A stretch of DNA of 21,499 nucleotides from Larix sibirica (taxonomy: Eukaryota > Streptophyta > Pinopsida > Pinales > Pinaceae), in NCBI GenBank assembly GCA_004151065.3, contig NWUY0300036129.1, positions 16,404 through 37,902 of the forward strand, in the 5' to 3' direction. Within the stretch, counting starts at the first letter, position 1. Each line of letters begins with the position of its first letter. The notes below the pieces were generated by a model. That model was given only the letters and a program-made list of their open reading frames with translations. It made no database searches and was not told where the DNA came from. A program made the translations under genes and the position numbers. Below are positions 1-10,180 of this stretch, piece by piece.

Positions 1-259
1 ATCAGGCCTCCACTCCCAGTTGAGTGTTGAAGAGAAGGAGGCTCATAAATGGCCAAGACCTAGGAAAATACTATAAATAGTAAGTCCATGAGCAGGAGGA
101 GGCTAGCATTGGACATGGATTGGAAACTACAATACAAGAGATGGAGCATTGCTTGTTTTGCTCAGGTAGTTCAGCAGACGAGCTCAGGTGTTCTGGAGCT
201 TGATTTCTCTAGGAGTTTGGTTGGGAGGAACGGCGGAGCCATTCTTGTTTTCCCTATCA
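1..259 (+). mobile_element. Right part of an LTR, cut by the window edge
   Basis: This segment has the layout of the 3' half of a plant LTR. A TATA-box-like CTATAAATAG lies at 71-80. About 180 bases follow, and the segment ends in CTATCA at 254-259. One base later comes TGGTATCAG at 261-269, which matches the start of the primer-binding site complementary to the 3' end of initiator-Met tRNA, as used by many plant Ty1/copia and Ty3/gypsy elements. A short reading frame at 88-297 crosses the proposed LTR end and resembles nothing I know. The left LTR end is outside the window, so the family cannot be set. Alternatively this is a non-coding gene fragment with chance matches. Confidence 0.4.
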
Positions 260-260
260 T

Positions 261-269
261 TGGTATCAG
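261..269 (+). other. Primer-binding-site-like sequence (initiator Met tRNA)
   Basis: TGGTATCAG lies one base after a CA dinucleotide that would close the LTR. Nine bases match the canonical plant site TGGTATCAGAGCC, then the match stops at TTTTC. The internal part of the element was therefore truncated or mutated here. Confidence 0.4.
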
Positions 270-924
270 TTTTCTTTTAATCTATTTATGTCATTAATAT
301 TGTTGTGAAATTACATTGTTCCTTATAAATCTGGACAGTTAGATTTTTTTATGTATTGTTAGCTAAAGCTCATTAATCCTTAGGAGTTAAAAAAAAATCA
401 GTTTAATCATGAATCAAGATTTTTATTACAATAATTTCCACTATGTTCCTCTTTCATTCTTTATACACACATGTCATTTAGCAGTCAAATATATATATAG
501 AAATTATATAATAAGAACACTGTATATTCAGTTCAAAGAACTAAAATGTCAAAATACAGAGCTCTGTGGTAGAAGCTATAGTAATTACTTAGTAGAATAT
601 ACAGTCAGCATTCAATCCTCATTCTCTAATAGATCATTAGCTCCAGCCTACTTTAATAGATTAAGTATTATTTTATCCTTGTGTGGTTTTAAATTTTCTA
701 CTTGCAACCTGTTTATTTCCTTTCATAAAACCACATCTAATATGCCTCTACATTTTTTTTCTTTTTTTCTGAAGCCATCCTTTTTACATCGTATTATTTA
801 GCAAATGGAATTTCCTGAGTAATTTTATTATAAACATAAGCAAACGAAATTCAGATCTAAATTTCGAGTTCCAATATGAAAATTTTACCAAACTAAAATA
901 AGAATCATCTTCAGAGTTAAATAA
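270..924. other. AT-rich spacer, no recognisable gene
   Basis: This stretch is strongly AT-rich. It has one open frame at 409-801 (130 codons) whose translation is rich in Phe, Tyr, Ile and Ser, as expected from AT-rich non-coding DNA, with no domain I recognise. It is probably host or old retroelement DNA between the LTR relic and the LINE. I see no RNA gene and no clear repeat. Confidence 0.5.
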
Positions 925-1251
925 ACTTCCTTTTCATATCAAAGAAGCTTGGGCCAAAAACAAAGCCACAGCATACCACAAAGCCAGTTAAACCTTTTTA
1001 AAGAAGCCCACCAGTCTCTGGCCCTCAACTAGCTCTTTCCCCCACTCTCAGAAGCCACTACAATCCCACTCAACCCCAATCAGCTGGGAGTTAGCAAGAT
1101 TCTAAAGAGAAAGGACATCCCTAAAGGCCAAAATGTGCTCTCGAAGAAAGGGATAAAGACCAACAAACAAATTCTTTGAGAGATGGGAGAGCACTTAATT
1201 GATTTAAGCATGAGCAACAAGCTCACCAACATTTACCAACCCTTGCATTAA
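925..1251 (+). pseudogene. LINE ORF1, C-terminal remnant
   Basis: This reading frame ends with TAA at 1249-1251, sharing one base with the ORF2 start ATG at 1251-1253. It reads through about 108 codons with two internal stops: TAG at 1030 (likely from CAG) and TGA at 1177 (likely from CGA). The C-terminus contains SMSNKLTNIYQPLH just before the stop. Plant L1 ORF1 proteins are RNA-binding, gag-like proteins, usually with a zinc knuckle; no knuckle is visible here because only the tail survives. The assignment rests on its position and on the tight stop/start overlap with ORF2 rather than on a domain match. An upstream in-frame TAA at 922 limits the visible frame. Confidence 0.6.
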
Positions 1252-4200
1252 TGGAGCTACAACTCATAAGCTGGAATATAAGGGGAATCGGTAGTGATTC
1301 CAAAAGAAGAATGATGAAAAATAATATTCTCAAGGAAAAACCCGCTCTTATCATGTTACAGGAAACCAAATCCTCTGAGCCCAAGCTCCACTCCTTCATC
1401 AAGAACTATTGGAAAAATGCAGAAGTAATAGCCACTGATGCTAAAGGTGCCTCCGGAGACACTGCTATTTCCTAGGACCCCAACGTTATCAGCCTAGACG
1501 GTTTCTTCTCTAGCCATCACACTCTCTTTGGTAGATTCCACATTCTGGGCACCACTCATAAAGGAACTATCACCAATGTTTATGGACCCCAAGCTATTGA
1601 TAAAAAAATCCACCTCATCAGCTATCTCTCATGGCTTAATGATCAACTCCTCAACACGCACTAGATCCTAGGAGGAGACTTCAACATCATCACAAACCTC
1701 AACGAGAAGAAAGGAGGCATCCGCAAATTAGACAGAGACAGTCTTGCTTTTCAGTCTTTTATTCGCAACCACTCTCTTGCAGATCTTGAAACATGTAATG
1801 GAAATTTTACTTGGAACAACAAAAGAGGAGGCATCAACCAAGTGGCCTCGAGACTAGATCGCTTCCTCATCTCTGATTCTCTGCTTGTAAATCAACTCAA
1901 TTTATCCTACTCCATCCTGCCTTACGCTGGCTCTGACCATTGGCCGATCTGCCTTCACCTGGAATGGGACTCCTCTAACTCTCGTCGACCCTTCAGATTC
2001 GAACAATTCTGGCTCTCTCATCCTGGCCTGAAGGAAAAAATCAAGGATTGGTGGACTTCCTATCAAGGGAGAGATGGAACCTTCATGTATTATTTCAATA
2101 GAAGCTCAAGTTCATTAAAAAACAGCTTAAAATCTGGAACAAATCTGAGTTTGGAAACATTCTCGAAGATAAATGCAAACTGGAGCAGGATCTAGAGGAC
2201 ATTCAAACCTACGCCTTGCAACAGGGCTATATGGAAAACCTCAAGCACAGAGAACAACAACTGCTAAGCCAGATGGAAATTAGAAACCAGCAGGAGGAAA
2301 CTCTCTAGAGGAAAAAATCAAGAGTTCAATGGCTCAAGGATGGTGAAAAAAACACCAAATTCTTTCATAATGCTATGATCCAATGCAGACAAAACAACAG
2401 GATCACCAGGATTAAAAGCAGTACTGGTGAAACTGTCCTGAAAAAAGACGACATTAAGAAAGAGCTCGTCCTTTTCTACAACGATCTCCTCCATGAGACC
2501 ACTCTGGACCGAGAGCAAGCTTCGTAACACATTCTGCAACACATCCCTCATCTTGTTACTAATGAGCAAAACAACAATCTCATGAGCCCCATCTCTTTGG
2601 GAGAAGTTGAAATTTTGGTTATGGAAATGAAGCCTGGAAAAGCTCCTGGCCCTGGCGGATTCACCATTTAATTCTTCCAAAACTTCTGGGAAATTGTCAA
2701 AGATGAGGTTTGGCAGGTTGTTTAAGCTTCCTACTCTTCGAGTTCCATTCTCCCTGCGTTCAACTCCACCTTTCTCACCCTCATCCCCAAAACCACTAAG
2801 CCCACCGATCCCACCAACTTCCGCCCCATTGCCCTCTGCAACATCATCTATAAAATTATCACTAAGGTTATTTCCAACCGTCTTAAGCCTTTGCTTCCTC
2901 TCCTCATCTCCTTTGAACAATCTGGCTATGTGGAAGGACGTCAAATCATGGATGGAATTATCACTACTCATGAAGTTATCCACTTGCTCAAAACTTCCTC
3001 CCTTCCAGGAATGCTTATTAAACTAGACCTCTCCAAAGCTTTTGACAAAACCAACTGGAACTTTCTCAAAGTTACCCTTCTTGCCTTTGGTTTCTCACCA
3101 CAGTGGGTAAACTGGATCATTTCCCTTGTCTCCTCTGCCTTCTTTTCCATTCTGGTCAATGGCGCTCCCTCCTCCACCTTTTCCCCTTAGAGAGGCATCA
3201 AGCAGGGGGATCCTCTCTCCCCCTACCTTTTCATTCTCCTTGCAGAAAGTCTGGGATGAAGCATCAAGGCGACGGTCAGAAATAACTAGGTTCAGGGCAT
3301 CAAACTCAATGGCCAAGGCAACACCCACTCGCATTTACAATTTGTGGATGACAACATGCTAATGGGAAAATCCACTGTCACCGAAGCCAAAGCCTTCTGC
3401 AACATCCTCCTCTCCTTCAGTGCTGCCTCTGGCATGACCATAAACAATCTAAAATCTAAAATCTGCTTTTTTAACACTCACCTGCAAGTTCAAAATCGCA
3501 TCATCAAAGTGCTTGGCTTCCCGAAAGGATCCCTCCCTTCCAAGTTTCTTGGCGCTCCCCTGATTGCTTCTGCCCTCAAGCACTCCTTCTAGAAAGATCT
3601 TATTGCTGCCCTTGAGCTTAAGTTAGCCTCTTGGACCTTCAGAGCTCTCAACTTCCCCAGTCACCTCATTCTCCCAAAATCTGTCTTACAGGCCATGCCA
3701 CTCTATCTCTTCTCAGTGATGGCAGCCCCCAACTTCATCCTTAGATCTATCTGAAACTTACAGAGAAATTTCCTATGGGGAGGATCCACTCAGCACAAAA
3801 AATGGGCTCTCATATCCTGGGACAAACGTTGCACTCCAAAGCAGGATGGAGGCCTTGGTCTTCGGGACCCTTGCACCCTCAATGAAGTTCTTTGTGCCAA
3901 GTTACTTTGGAGATGCTGTACTGAAAGCTCCACCCCTTGGATTCACATTTGGCTATAGAAATACGCTAATAACTCCAACCACCACGATCTTATCAAGCAT
4001 GACTCTCTCCCCAAAGGTTCCCTGATTTGGAACTCGGCCTGGGCACAAAGACATCTTATAAGAAAGCACATCTTTTGGGAGGTGATAAAGGGAAACAAAG
4101 CTCTCTTCTGGGGAGATGCTTGGAGCCAGCTACCGCCCCTCCACCTCATCCCTGGCACTGAGAACCTCCGCAGACATACCTAGCATAGGGGATGGCACCT

Positions 4201-5643
4201 CATCAACCACTATTGGGAGTTGAGCAACACCGTAGACACTTGGAGAACCTGGAAAACTCAGGATCACTAGATTGGGGACTTCAACCGAGATGAAGCTCAA
4301 ACTTTTTGGACAGAGCTAAGTAACAGGAAAGTCATCGCTTCCAGAGATGAAGACATGCTTCGTTGGGGCCACCATCAGAAAGGATTCTTCACCATGAAAG
4401 AATCTTACCAGCTTTCTCACACCATTCCCCCCCTCCTAGGGACCCCATTTGGTTGAAAATCTGGGACACCCACTTATGGCCAAAAGTCAAAAATTTCCTT
4501 TGGCTGGTGGCATGGAGGAAAATTCTCACTTGGGATCAGCTCATCAAAAGAGGTTTCGAAGGACCCTCCCTCTGTGTTCTGTGCAGTCGGCATGAGGAGA
4601 ATCAGGAACATCTTCTCAACTCTTGTGCTTTTTCCTCTACCATTTGGGATTGGGGATCTCGCATCTTTCGTCGCTTGGATCACAACAACGATGACATCAG
4701 AAACACCATCAGAAATTGGGCCCCGAAGCCCTTCGCGAATCCTATTCTGAATCGTGCCTGGCTCCTCTTTCCGGGTCTAGTCCTCTGGAATATATGGAAA
4801 GAACATAACAGGTGAATTTTTCTCAACTGCTCTCTCCCTGATTCTGGCCTCATTACCCTTATCCACAACAACCTCCATGAATTGGTAAGAATTTTCGCTT
4901 GGAACGCGGCTGATCTCATCTGTCAGCCGCACGAAAGCTGTATCTTATCTGCTTGGAATTTTAACCTCCAGCTGACCTTCGTCCCTTCTGCCCTCCCCAC
5001 CCCCTCCATCCGTATACCGACCTTTTGGTCCCCTCCCCTGCATTGTCCCCTCAAGCTTAATTTTGATGGAGCTTCGAAAGGGAATCTAGGTCCGGCTTGC
5101 ATAGGAGGTGTTTTTAGAAATGTAAAAGGGGAGATCATTCACATCTTCTCCGAAAACATTGGCATCAATACCAACAATGTGGCGGAGCTCCTGGCCCTCT
5201 TAATATGATTAAAAATTGCGCGTAGAGAAGGATGGACAATCATCACCATTGAAGGGGACTCTCAGATTATTATCAACACCACCCACAGACTCCACTAGGG
5301 CACGACCATCTCCAAACTCTCTAAGCATTGGAGACTCGAATGGCTAAAAGAGCAGCTACATGATTACATAAATAAATTCCAGGTTTTTGGTACCATCCAT
5401 ATCCACCGCACAACCAACAAGATCGCTGATCACCTTGCCAACAATAGAGCCGACACGTCTAAAGATAAGATTGATTCCGCCTGGCCCGATTTCAGGGAAC
5501 AACCTCTCAGAGACCAGCTCATGAGCATAGCCTGTTAGGATCTGGTCCCCCCACCGCGGGTGCATCATGGCACTGACACTTCCCCTGTCTTTCCTTCCAT
5601 CCCTGTCATCTATCCTACCTCTAGCTGCCACCCTCCTGCCAGC
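1251..5643 (+). pseudogene. LINE ORF2 polyprotein: endonuclease, reverse transcriptase, zinc knuckle, RNase H
   Basis: ORF2 of a plant L1 nicks the target and copies the element RNA into it. It starts at ATG 1251, chosen because it overlaps the ORF1 stop. The endonuclease shows ISWNIRG, LQETK, GGDFN and SDHWPI, so the catalytic positions remain. The reverse transcriptase shows PGKAPGP, LDLSKAFD, GIKQGDPLSPYLF (about 3191-3229) and FVDD (3341-3352). A zinc knuckle with CVLC and HLLNSC lies near 4580-4625. RNase H follows with LNFDGASKG, AELLAL, IEGDSQ and ADHLANN, up to about 5455. The frame shifts once near 2100, in an A-rich stretch, and once in a run of seven C at 4427-4433. Premature stops lie at 1473, 1662, 2306, 2525, 2669, 2723, 3188, 3257, 3287, 3590, 3752, 3956, 4181, 4268, 4813, 5206 and 5296. 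The TAG at 5536 may be the true end or another mutation. Confidence 0.95.
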
Positions 5644-5650
5644 TGAATGA

Positions 5651-6799
5651 CAAGAGTGCTCCATTACTCCTCCCCCGTCCACGTGCACACCACGACTAGA
5701 CACGTCGCAGCAAATGAGCTCACCCACCGGGTTGCTGGCATCATCCCCGGGACGCCCTCTACCACCCAAGTACCCTCCCATGCATCTGTTTAATTACACT
5801 AGTGGCTCCTCGGCTCGAAACCTTGCTTCGCTCCTGTCACTTGACCGCTCCCGCGTGTGCAAGGTCCTGTCTATTGTTGTTCAGCTGCTGGGAGTATTAT
5901 CCCTCATTACTCCCATGCAAAGGAATGATATTAGTCATCCTCTAGCTATTATGACCAGTAATGGCCCTCAGCTTGATAACTTCTCAGCCCCGATGCTCCT
6001 CTCTTCCATTGATGCCCGTCAATTTGCTCTCTTGCGAAAGGGTTCGACCTTCATTTTTGGGGAACTAGGCTGCACCCACAGAAGCTCCCACTCTGGTTCT
6101 TTCTCATTTACTGTCCCCTGGACTCTCAATTCACAGTCTCTTAGTTCTTATCCCCCTAACGCTCGGCCTCTCCTGGCTCCTTTTGTGTGGTCTCCCTGGC
6201 CTCCTTCCTTTGTGAACACCCCCAAGCTCCCTGACCTTAGCGTAAATTGCTTCCCCTGTTACTCTCCCTTTTCACCTGCAAACATGCCACCTAAAAAAGT
6301 TTGCACTAAGGACTCCATTCTGGCTTCTGCAAAGCCGAACTAGTGCACCGAACCCAGTGGGTCTTCCACCTCACCACCCATGAGACTCATGTGGGGGGTG
6401 GTCGACAAAGCCTATAAGTTTCATTCACAAATTTTGATTCAAGCCCAAGCTGAAATTACAGAAGCCAAAGATGATACCAGGGTTGTGCGTGGCTGCATGA
6501 CAGATGAGGAAATAAGAGAAGAATTCGAAGCTCTTATCCTGGATCAAGGAAATACTAGAGGCAGAGCCACCCTCTATCAAAAAACCCTGGACCTGCATTG
6601 GACTCATAAATAGGTCTTAGGCAAGGCCCTCACTGATAGGAATGAAGCTTAGGCGGAAATTCTCCTTCAGCTTGATGAACTGTAAGACATGATGAAGCAG
6701 CTCCTGTACAACCAACAACAATTCGCCCGTTGTTTGGGGATCACTCTTGCCAAGGATCCCACTACTCAACGGATGCAGCCGGACCACACCAGTAGCTAA
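5651..6799 (+). pseudogene. Unusual long reading frame after the LINE RNase H (extra ORF or ORF2 C-terminal extension)
   Basis: One frame can be read from after the TGA at 5648 to a TAA at 6797-6799, about 382 codons. It is broken only by TAG at 6341, 6611 and 6650 and TAA at 6683, each one base change from a Gln codon. The first half is rich in Pro, Ser and Leu. The last part, from about 6380, is rich in Glu, Gln, Asp, Lys and Leu and looks helical, with stretches such as AQAEITEAKDD and MTDEEIREEFEAL. I recognise no domain. It lies in a different frame from RNase H, but the Pro-rich text at 5539-5643 in the RNase H frame resembles its start, so one frameshift near 5645 could join them. Plant L1 elements normally pass from RNase H into a 3' UTR, so this is unexpected. 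Confidence 0.6.
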
Positions 6800-7090
6800 G
6801 TCTTGATGGACTTATAGGCTCTTAGTTTTATCTCTGCATGCTTTTACTACTGGTTTTGTCATATAAGTTTTATAGTATTGATAGACATAGCTACTGCTAC
6901 TTGACTTTCCAGTTTTTAGATGCCATCCCTACTTTTGAGGTATGTTTTCTCTATTATGAGAGGTCCTATAGAACTTATCTGTTATTTTTTGGTTTTTTTT
7001 TCTGTTCTTTGAGAGGGCCTATATACTCTGAAACTCTGTACATTTTGGAAATGATAATATAAGGACCTGAAACTAGCTTATATAAAAATA
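6800..7090 (+). other. LINE 3' untranslated region
   Basis: This T-rich sequence follows the last stop of the 3' frame, then reads GATAATATAA at about 7053-7062 and becomes A-rich (TATAAAAATAAAAATACC). It is placed in the LINE because it joins the last reading frame to an A-rich tail-like end. The small open frame at 6838-7062 is a by-product of T-rich DNA. Confidence 0.5.
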
Positions 7091-7894
7091 AAAATACCTT
7101 ATAATGGACCCATGATAAATTAATACTTGGACCAACTTTCCTATTAACTTTCCTATTAAATCCTTAACTAGAACTACACATTAAGTATTCTATTAAGCTT
7201 ACTGCACAATAAGAAGTAGTAAAATACTATAAGAATTGCACAGTAATTCTAGGTAGTAAATTCTTTCACAGGCAATATTGGGTGCGCAATAGTTCAACCT
7301 ATGTTATTTTCATGCAACCCAACAATATTATTCCAACTTAATAAAATTTAAAGCAGAATAAAAATTACGCAATAAAAACTACATGTGTGGTAAAACTGCA
7401 AAAAGGGTTTTAATACATTATACATTAACAAGGATACAATTACAAACATTTCCAATACATGAAATATTAGGATAAACTCCTTATTAATCCAACCTATACA
7501 ATTCCAATTCATGTGAATTTTACAAATTAATTATCAATCATTATTGGCACCATCTTTTTGATATAAGTAAACAAGGCTAAATTTAACTTAACATAACATT
7601 TAACCTTTCTTGAACAAGCAAATCAACCTATGGTTTTTAAATACCATTCATTACAAGGCAGGTTAATTAAGACTTAACACATGGTATTTGTTTTCAATTT
7701 ACCAATTAAGTAAAAATGTTAATTATGTGCACCTCAATGCACGTGGTTTATAATTTCAGCCCGAGGTTTACCAAAACCATGATACCATTCATGCTAAGCT
7801 TAAATAATAACCTTTAATAGTTGTTAACTAACTTCTTATGTATTTAATAAACAACAATAGTTCATGGTTCAAACATTGGGCAGAAAATAATCAC

Positions 7895-8004
7895 TTTATA
7901 AATATTTCATTTTTCTTAATGAATTGAGATATGCTCAAGAAACCATACCTTTACAAATATTTCAATTTTCTTAATGAAATGAACTATGCTCAATAAACCA
8001 TTCC
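7895..8004. repeat. Tandem duplication of a 55 bp unit
   Basis: Two adjacent copies, 7895-7949 and 7950-8004, share TTTA-AAATATTTCA, TTTTCTTAATGAA, ATGCTCAA and AAACCAT blocks in the same order with scattered mismatches. The offset is exactly 55 bases. Confidence 0.85.
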
Positions 8005-8775
8005 ATGGCTAAATCTATTACTCATTAAGCAAAAAGGGTCTAATTATTGCGCAGTAATAGTTAAAATTTATGAATAATTCAACTTAATTATTAAACAATA
8101 ATAGTTTGAGCACTGCACAGTAAACGATGAATTTCGGAGTCTTTACTTTCACTAAAGAATTGATATTCATACATTTTAATTTCAGCCTTGCAAATTAGGG
8201 ATTATTTACAAGCATATGGCAGAATTAGAATTCACACTATTTCCATGCACATGAAATTTAGTTAAGCTACACATGAATTTCATTTCTAATCCATATTCGG
8301 TAATTTTCAATACTCAAATTGAAAGAATCAATTTATGCATTATTATTTAGCATAGCACAGAATTAATCTTGTACTCATTCCATAAACAAGAATTCAACCA
8401 AGCAACACATAATTCATTCTTTTTCCTGATTTCATAAATTAAAAACAAGAATACCATAGAATTTATTTTACCATTCATTAAACATATAATATTGACAAAT
8501 TAAACATCATTTGCAGAAATTGAAAACTTATATGGAAAAGTGTTTGAATTGGGAAACTTGATCTGTGTGAGGCATGCTCCACCCAACCATAGGTAATTAT
8601 GTTCATTCATCTCTCAATAGAACACCACCCCCGAGCCGAGACTCATGCATTCACCAAAGAGACACCTCTCCAATTCTTAGACTCTTTCAGAATTAAAACT
8701 TGGCATTTAGGAAAATTGGGTTAAATCCAATTCCATGCCAAACATTGCACTTAACCTCCTTGATTTCCTTCTGAA

Positions 8776-8926
8776 TGCACAATAGTGAAACCTATCACTG
8801 TCATCTGTTCTCATAAATCCATCAAGTCAACTGCTTACACTATTTTCTACTTCACTGGAATGACCAAGGACAAATCGGTATGACTGCACAATAGTGAAAA
8901 CATATCACTATCATCTGTGCTCATAA
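8776..8926. repeat. Direct repeat, two copies 109 bp apart
   Basis: TGCACAATAGTGAAA, TATCACT, TCATCTGT and CTCATAA occur in the same order starting at 8776 and again at 8885. The about 65 bases between the copies do not repeat. This fits one old 109 bp duplication or two copies of a short element. Confidence 0.8.
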
Positions 8927-9522
8927 TTCATAAAAAAAATTCTTCCATAGACCAAACTCTTCTTTCTTGTCACCAGTCTTCACTTCGGGCATGAGTAAAA
9001 ATTGGTAACAAACATCAGCTTTTCTCTCTCTCGCATAACTCCCCCATGTGCGCATTCTTCCTCTCGGAATGAAGGAAAGAATGAATAATGATCCTCTTTC
9101 CATTTGCATGCATTACTTTAATGTATGGAAAGAGGGAACCACGTGGGTTCTCTCATGAGCCACCTGTTCCCCTTTCTAATTAAAAATTAAACATTTCTTA
9201 ATCACACTTAATCCCCTTTTTAATTCATAAATAAATTTAAGTTAATAAAAAGGGATTTTTTACTTAAATCATGACTTAAGGTAAGCTTAGGGATATTTTA
9301 AGGTTCTAAAAGGTATCTAAGGGTCATGGCATAGTTTCCTCCTAGGCCATGTTTACCCCCTTACTGTCTCCGATGAATATATGAGTCTCCGATCTCTTCA
9401 GCGTTCCGCCTCAACACAACCAACTGTGAGTTTTAATATTAATAATTACAAAAATACAGTATGTTCAGCTTTGAAGGCATTCATAAACATTGGCCATCAT
9501 TAGGCTAGGGGTTTCAAAGTAT

Positions 9523-9550
9523 GGGTGTTACATTTGTGGTTACGGGCTCC
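9523..9550. mobile_element. LTR-like terminus (GGGTGTTACA)
   Basis: GGGTGTTACA at 9523-9532 is the typical right end of a plant gypsy LTR; on the other strand it reads TGTAACACCC, the typical left end. Two bases later comes TGTGGTTACGGGCTCC, which only loosely resembles the initiator-Met primer-binding site. No purine tract is seen on the other side of the terminus, so a + strand LTR lying to the left is slightly favoured. The other LTR end was not found. Confidence 0.35.
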
Positions 9551-9673
9551 CACAATATCACTGAATGAACCGACTCTGTAGGCCAATGGGTGGATTTCCT
9601 GTCAACTCCACCTCACATCATGCCAACAAAGCATTAGTTATAATCTTAACATTATAGAACATGTACTATCAAC

Positions 9674-10180
9674 ATGAATATCAAGGATCCACATGCTACT
9701 GCGTGTCCTTATGAGAACATAAAATCATCATGAGTGCCAAGGAACCACATGCTATTATAACATAATATCACCGAGAGTATCAATGAATCGTATGCCACGT
9801 AGCTATCACATGCCCTCATGAAAACATAACATCATCACCATAAATATGAAGGAACTGCATGCTACTACATTCCATCGTGAAAACATAACATCATCACGAA
9901 TATGAAGTAACCACATGCCACTACATGTCATCATGAAAACATAACATCATCACCATAAATATGAAGCAATTTCATGTTACTACATGCCATCATGATAATA
10001 TACATTGTCATGAATATGAAGAAAGCACATACCACTAAATGTCATCATGAAAATATAACATCATCACCATAAATATGAAGCAATTGCATGCTACTACACA
10101 CCATCATGAAAACATAACATTGTCATGAATATGAAGGAACCACATGCCACTACATGCCATATGTAATCATAAGAACATCC
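9674..10180. repeat. Minisatellite of 55-59 bp units in a dimeric pattern
   Basis: About nine diverged tandem units each contain ATGAAGGAACCACATGC-like, CTACATGYCATCATGA and AAAACATAACATCATC blocks. The clearest units start at 9840, 9896, 9955, 10010, 10069 and 10125. Longer units ending in CATCATCACC alternate with shorter ones ending in CATTGTC, giving a repeating dimer of about 115 bp across 9896-10124. The first three units, from 9674, are more diverged and irregular in length. The array starts about 140 bases to the right of an LTR-like terminus, so it may belong to a retroelement. There are no identical repeats with unique spacers, so it is not a CRISPR array. Confidence 0.9.

Larger units (their letters stand above)
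925..7090 (+). mobile_element. Degenerate L1-type LINE (non-LTR retrotransposon)
   Basis: This is an almost full-length plant L1-clade element, probably shortened at the 5' side because only the end of ORF1 remains. In order it holds the ORF1 tail, ORF2 (apurinic endonuclease, reverse transcriptase, zinc knuckle, RNase H), a further long reading frame, and a T-rich 3' UTR that fades into A-rich sequence near 7080-7095. The left edge is placed after the in-frame stop at 922-924, and the right edge where A-rich sequence follows GATAATATAA; both are approximate. I found no convincing target-site duplication. The copy carries about 17 nonsense codons and at least two frameshifts in ORF2, so it cannot move by itself. 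Confidence 0.93.
7091..9522. other. AT-rich non-coding region, possibly an old LTR or non-autonomous element
   Basis: There is no credible gene here; the longest frames are short and of low complexity. The notable content is a dispersed motif, TGCRCARTAR, seen at about 7203, 7237, 7283, 8048, 8114, 8776 and 8885, with a weaker copy at 7366, together with two local duplications listed separately. The region ends at an LTR-like terminus at 9523-9532, so much of it could be a long LTR, but no matching opposite end could be found. Confidence 0.4.

Noticed and set aside
409-801. 130-codon open frame in AT-rich DNA
   Set aside because: Amino acid composition (Phe, Tyr, Ile, Ser) reflects base composition and there is no recognisable domain.
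2318-2983. 221-codon open frame on the - strand
   Set aside because: It is exactly antisense to the reverse transcriptase part of LINE ORF2, whose motifs are clear on the + strand; the frame is a shadow.
5356-5781. 141-codon open frame on the - strand
   Set aside because: It is antisense to the RNase H end and the start of the 3' frame of the LINE; no domain is seen.
9674-10180. CRISPR-like array
   Set aside because: The whole unit is repeated with mutations, without unique spacers; the setting is a plant nuclear genome.
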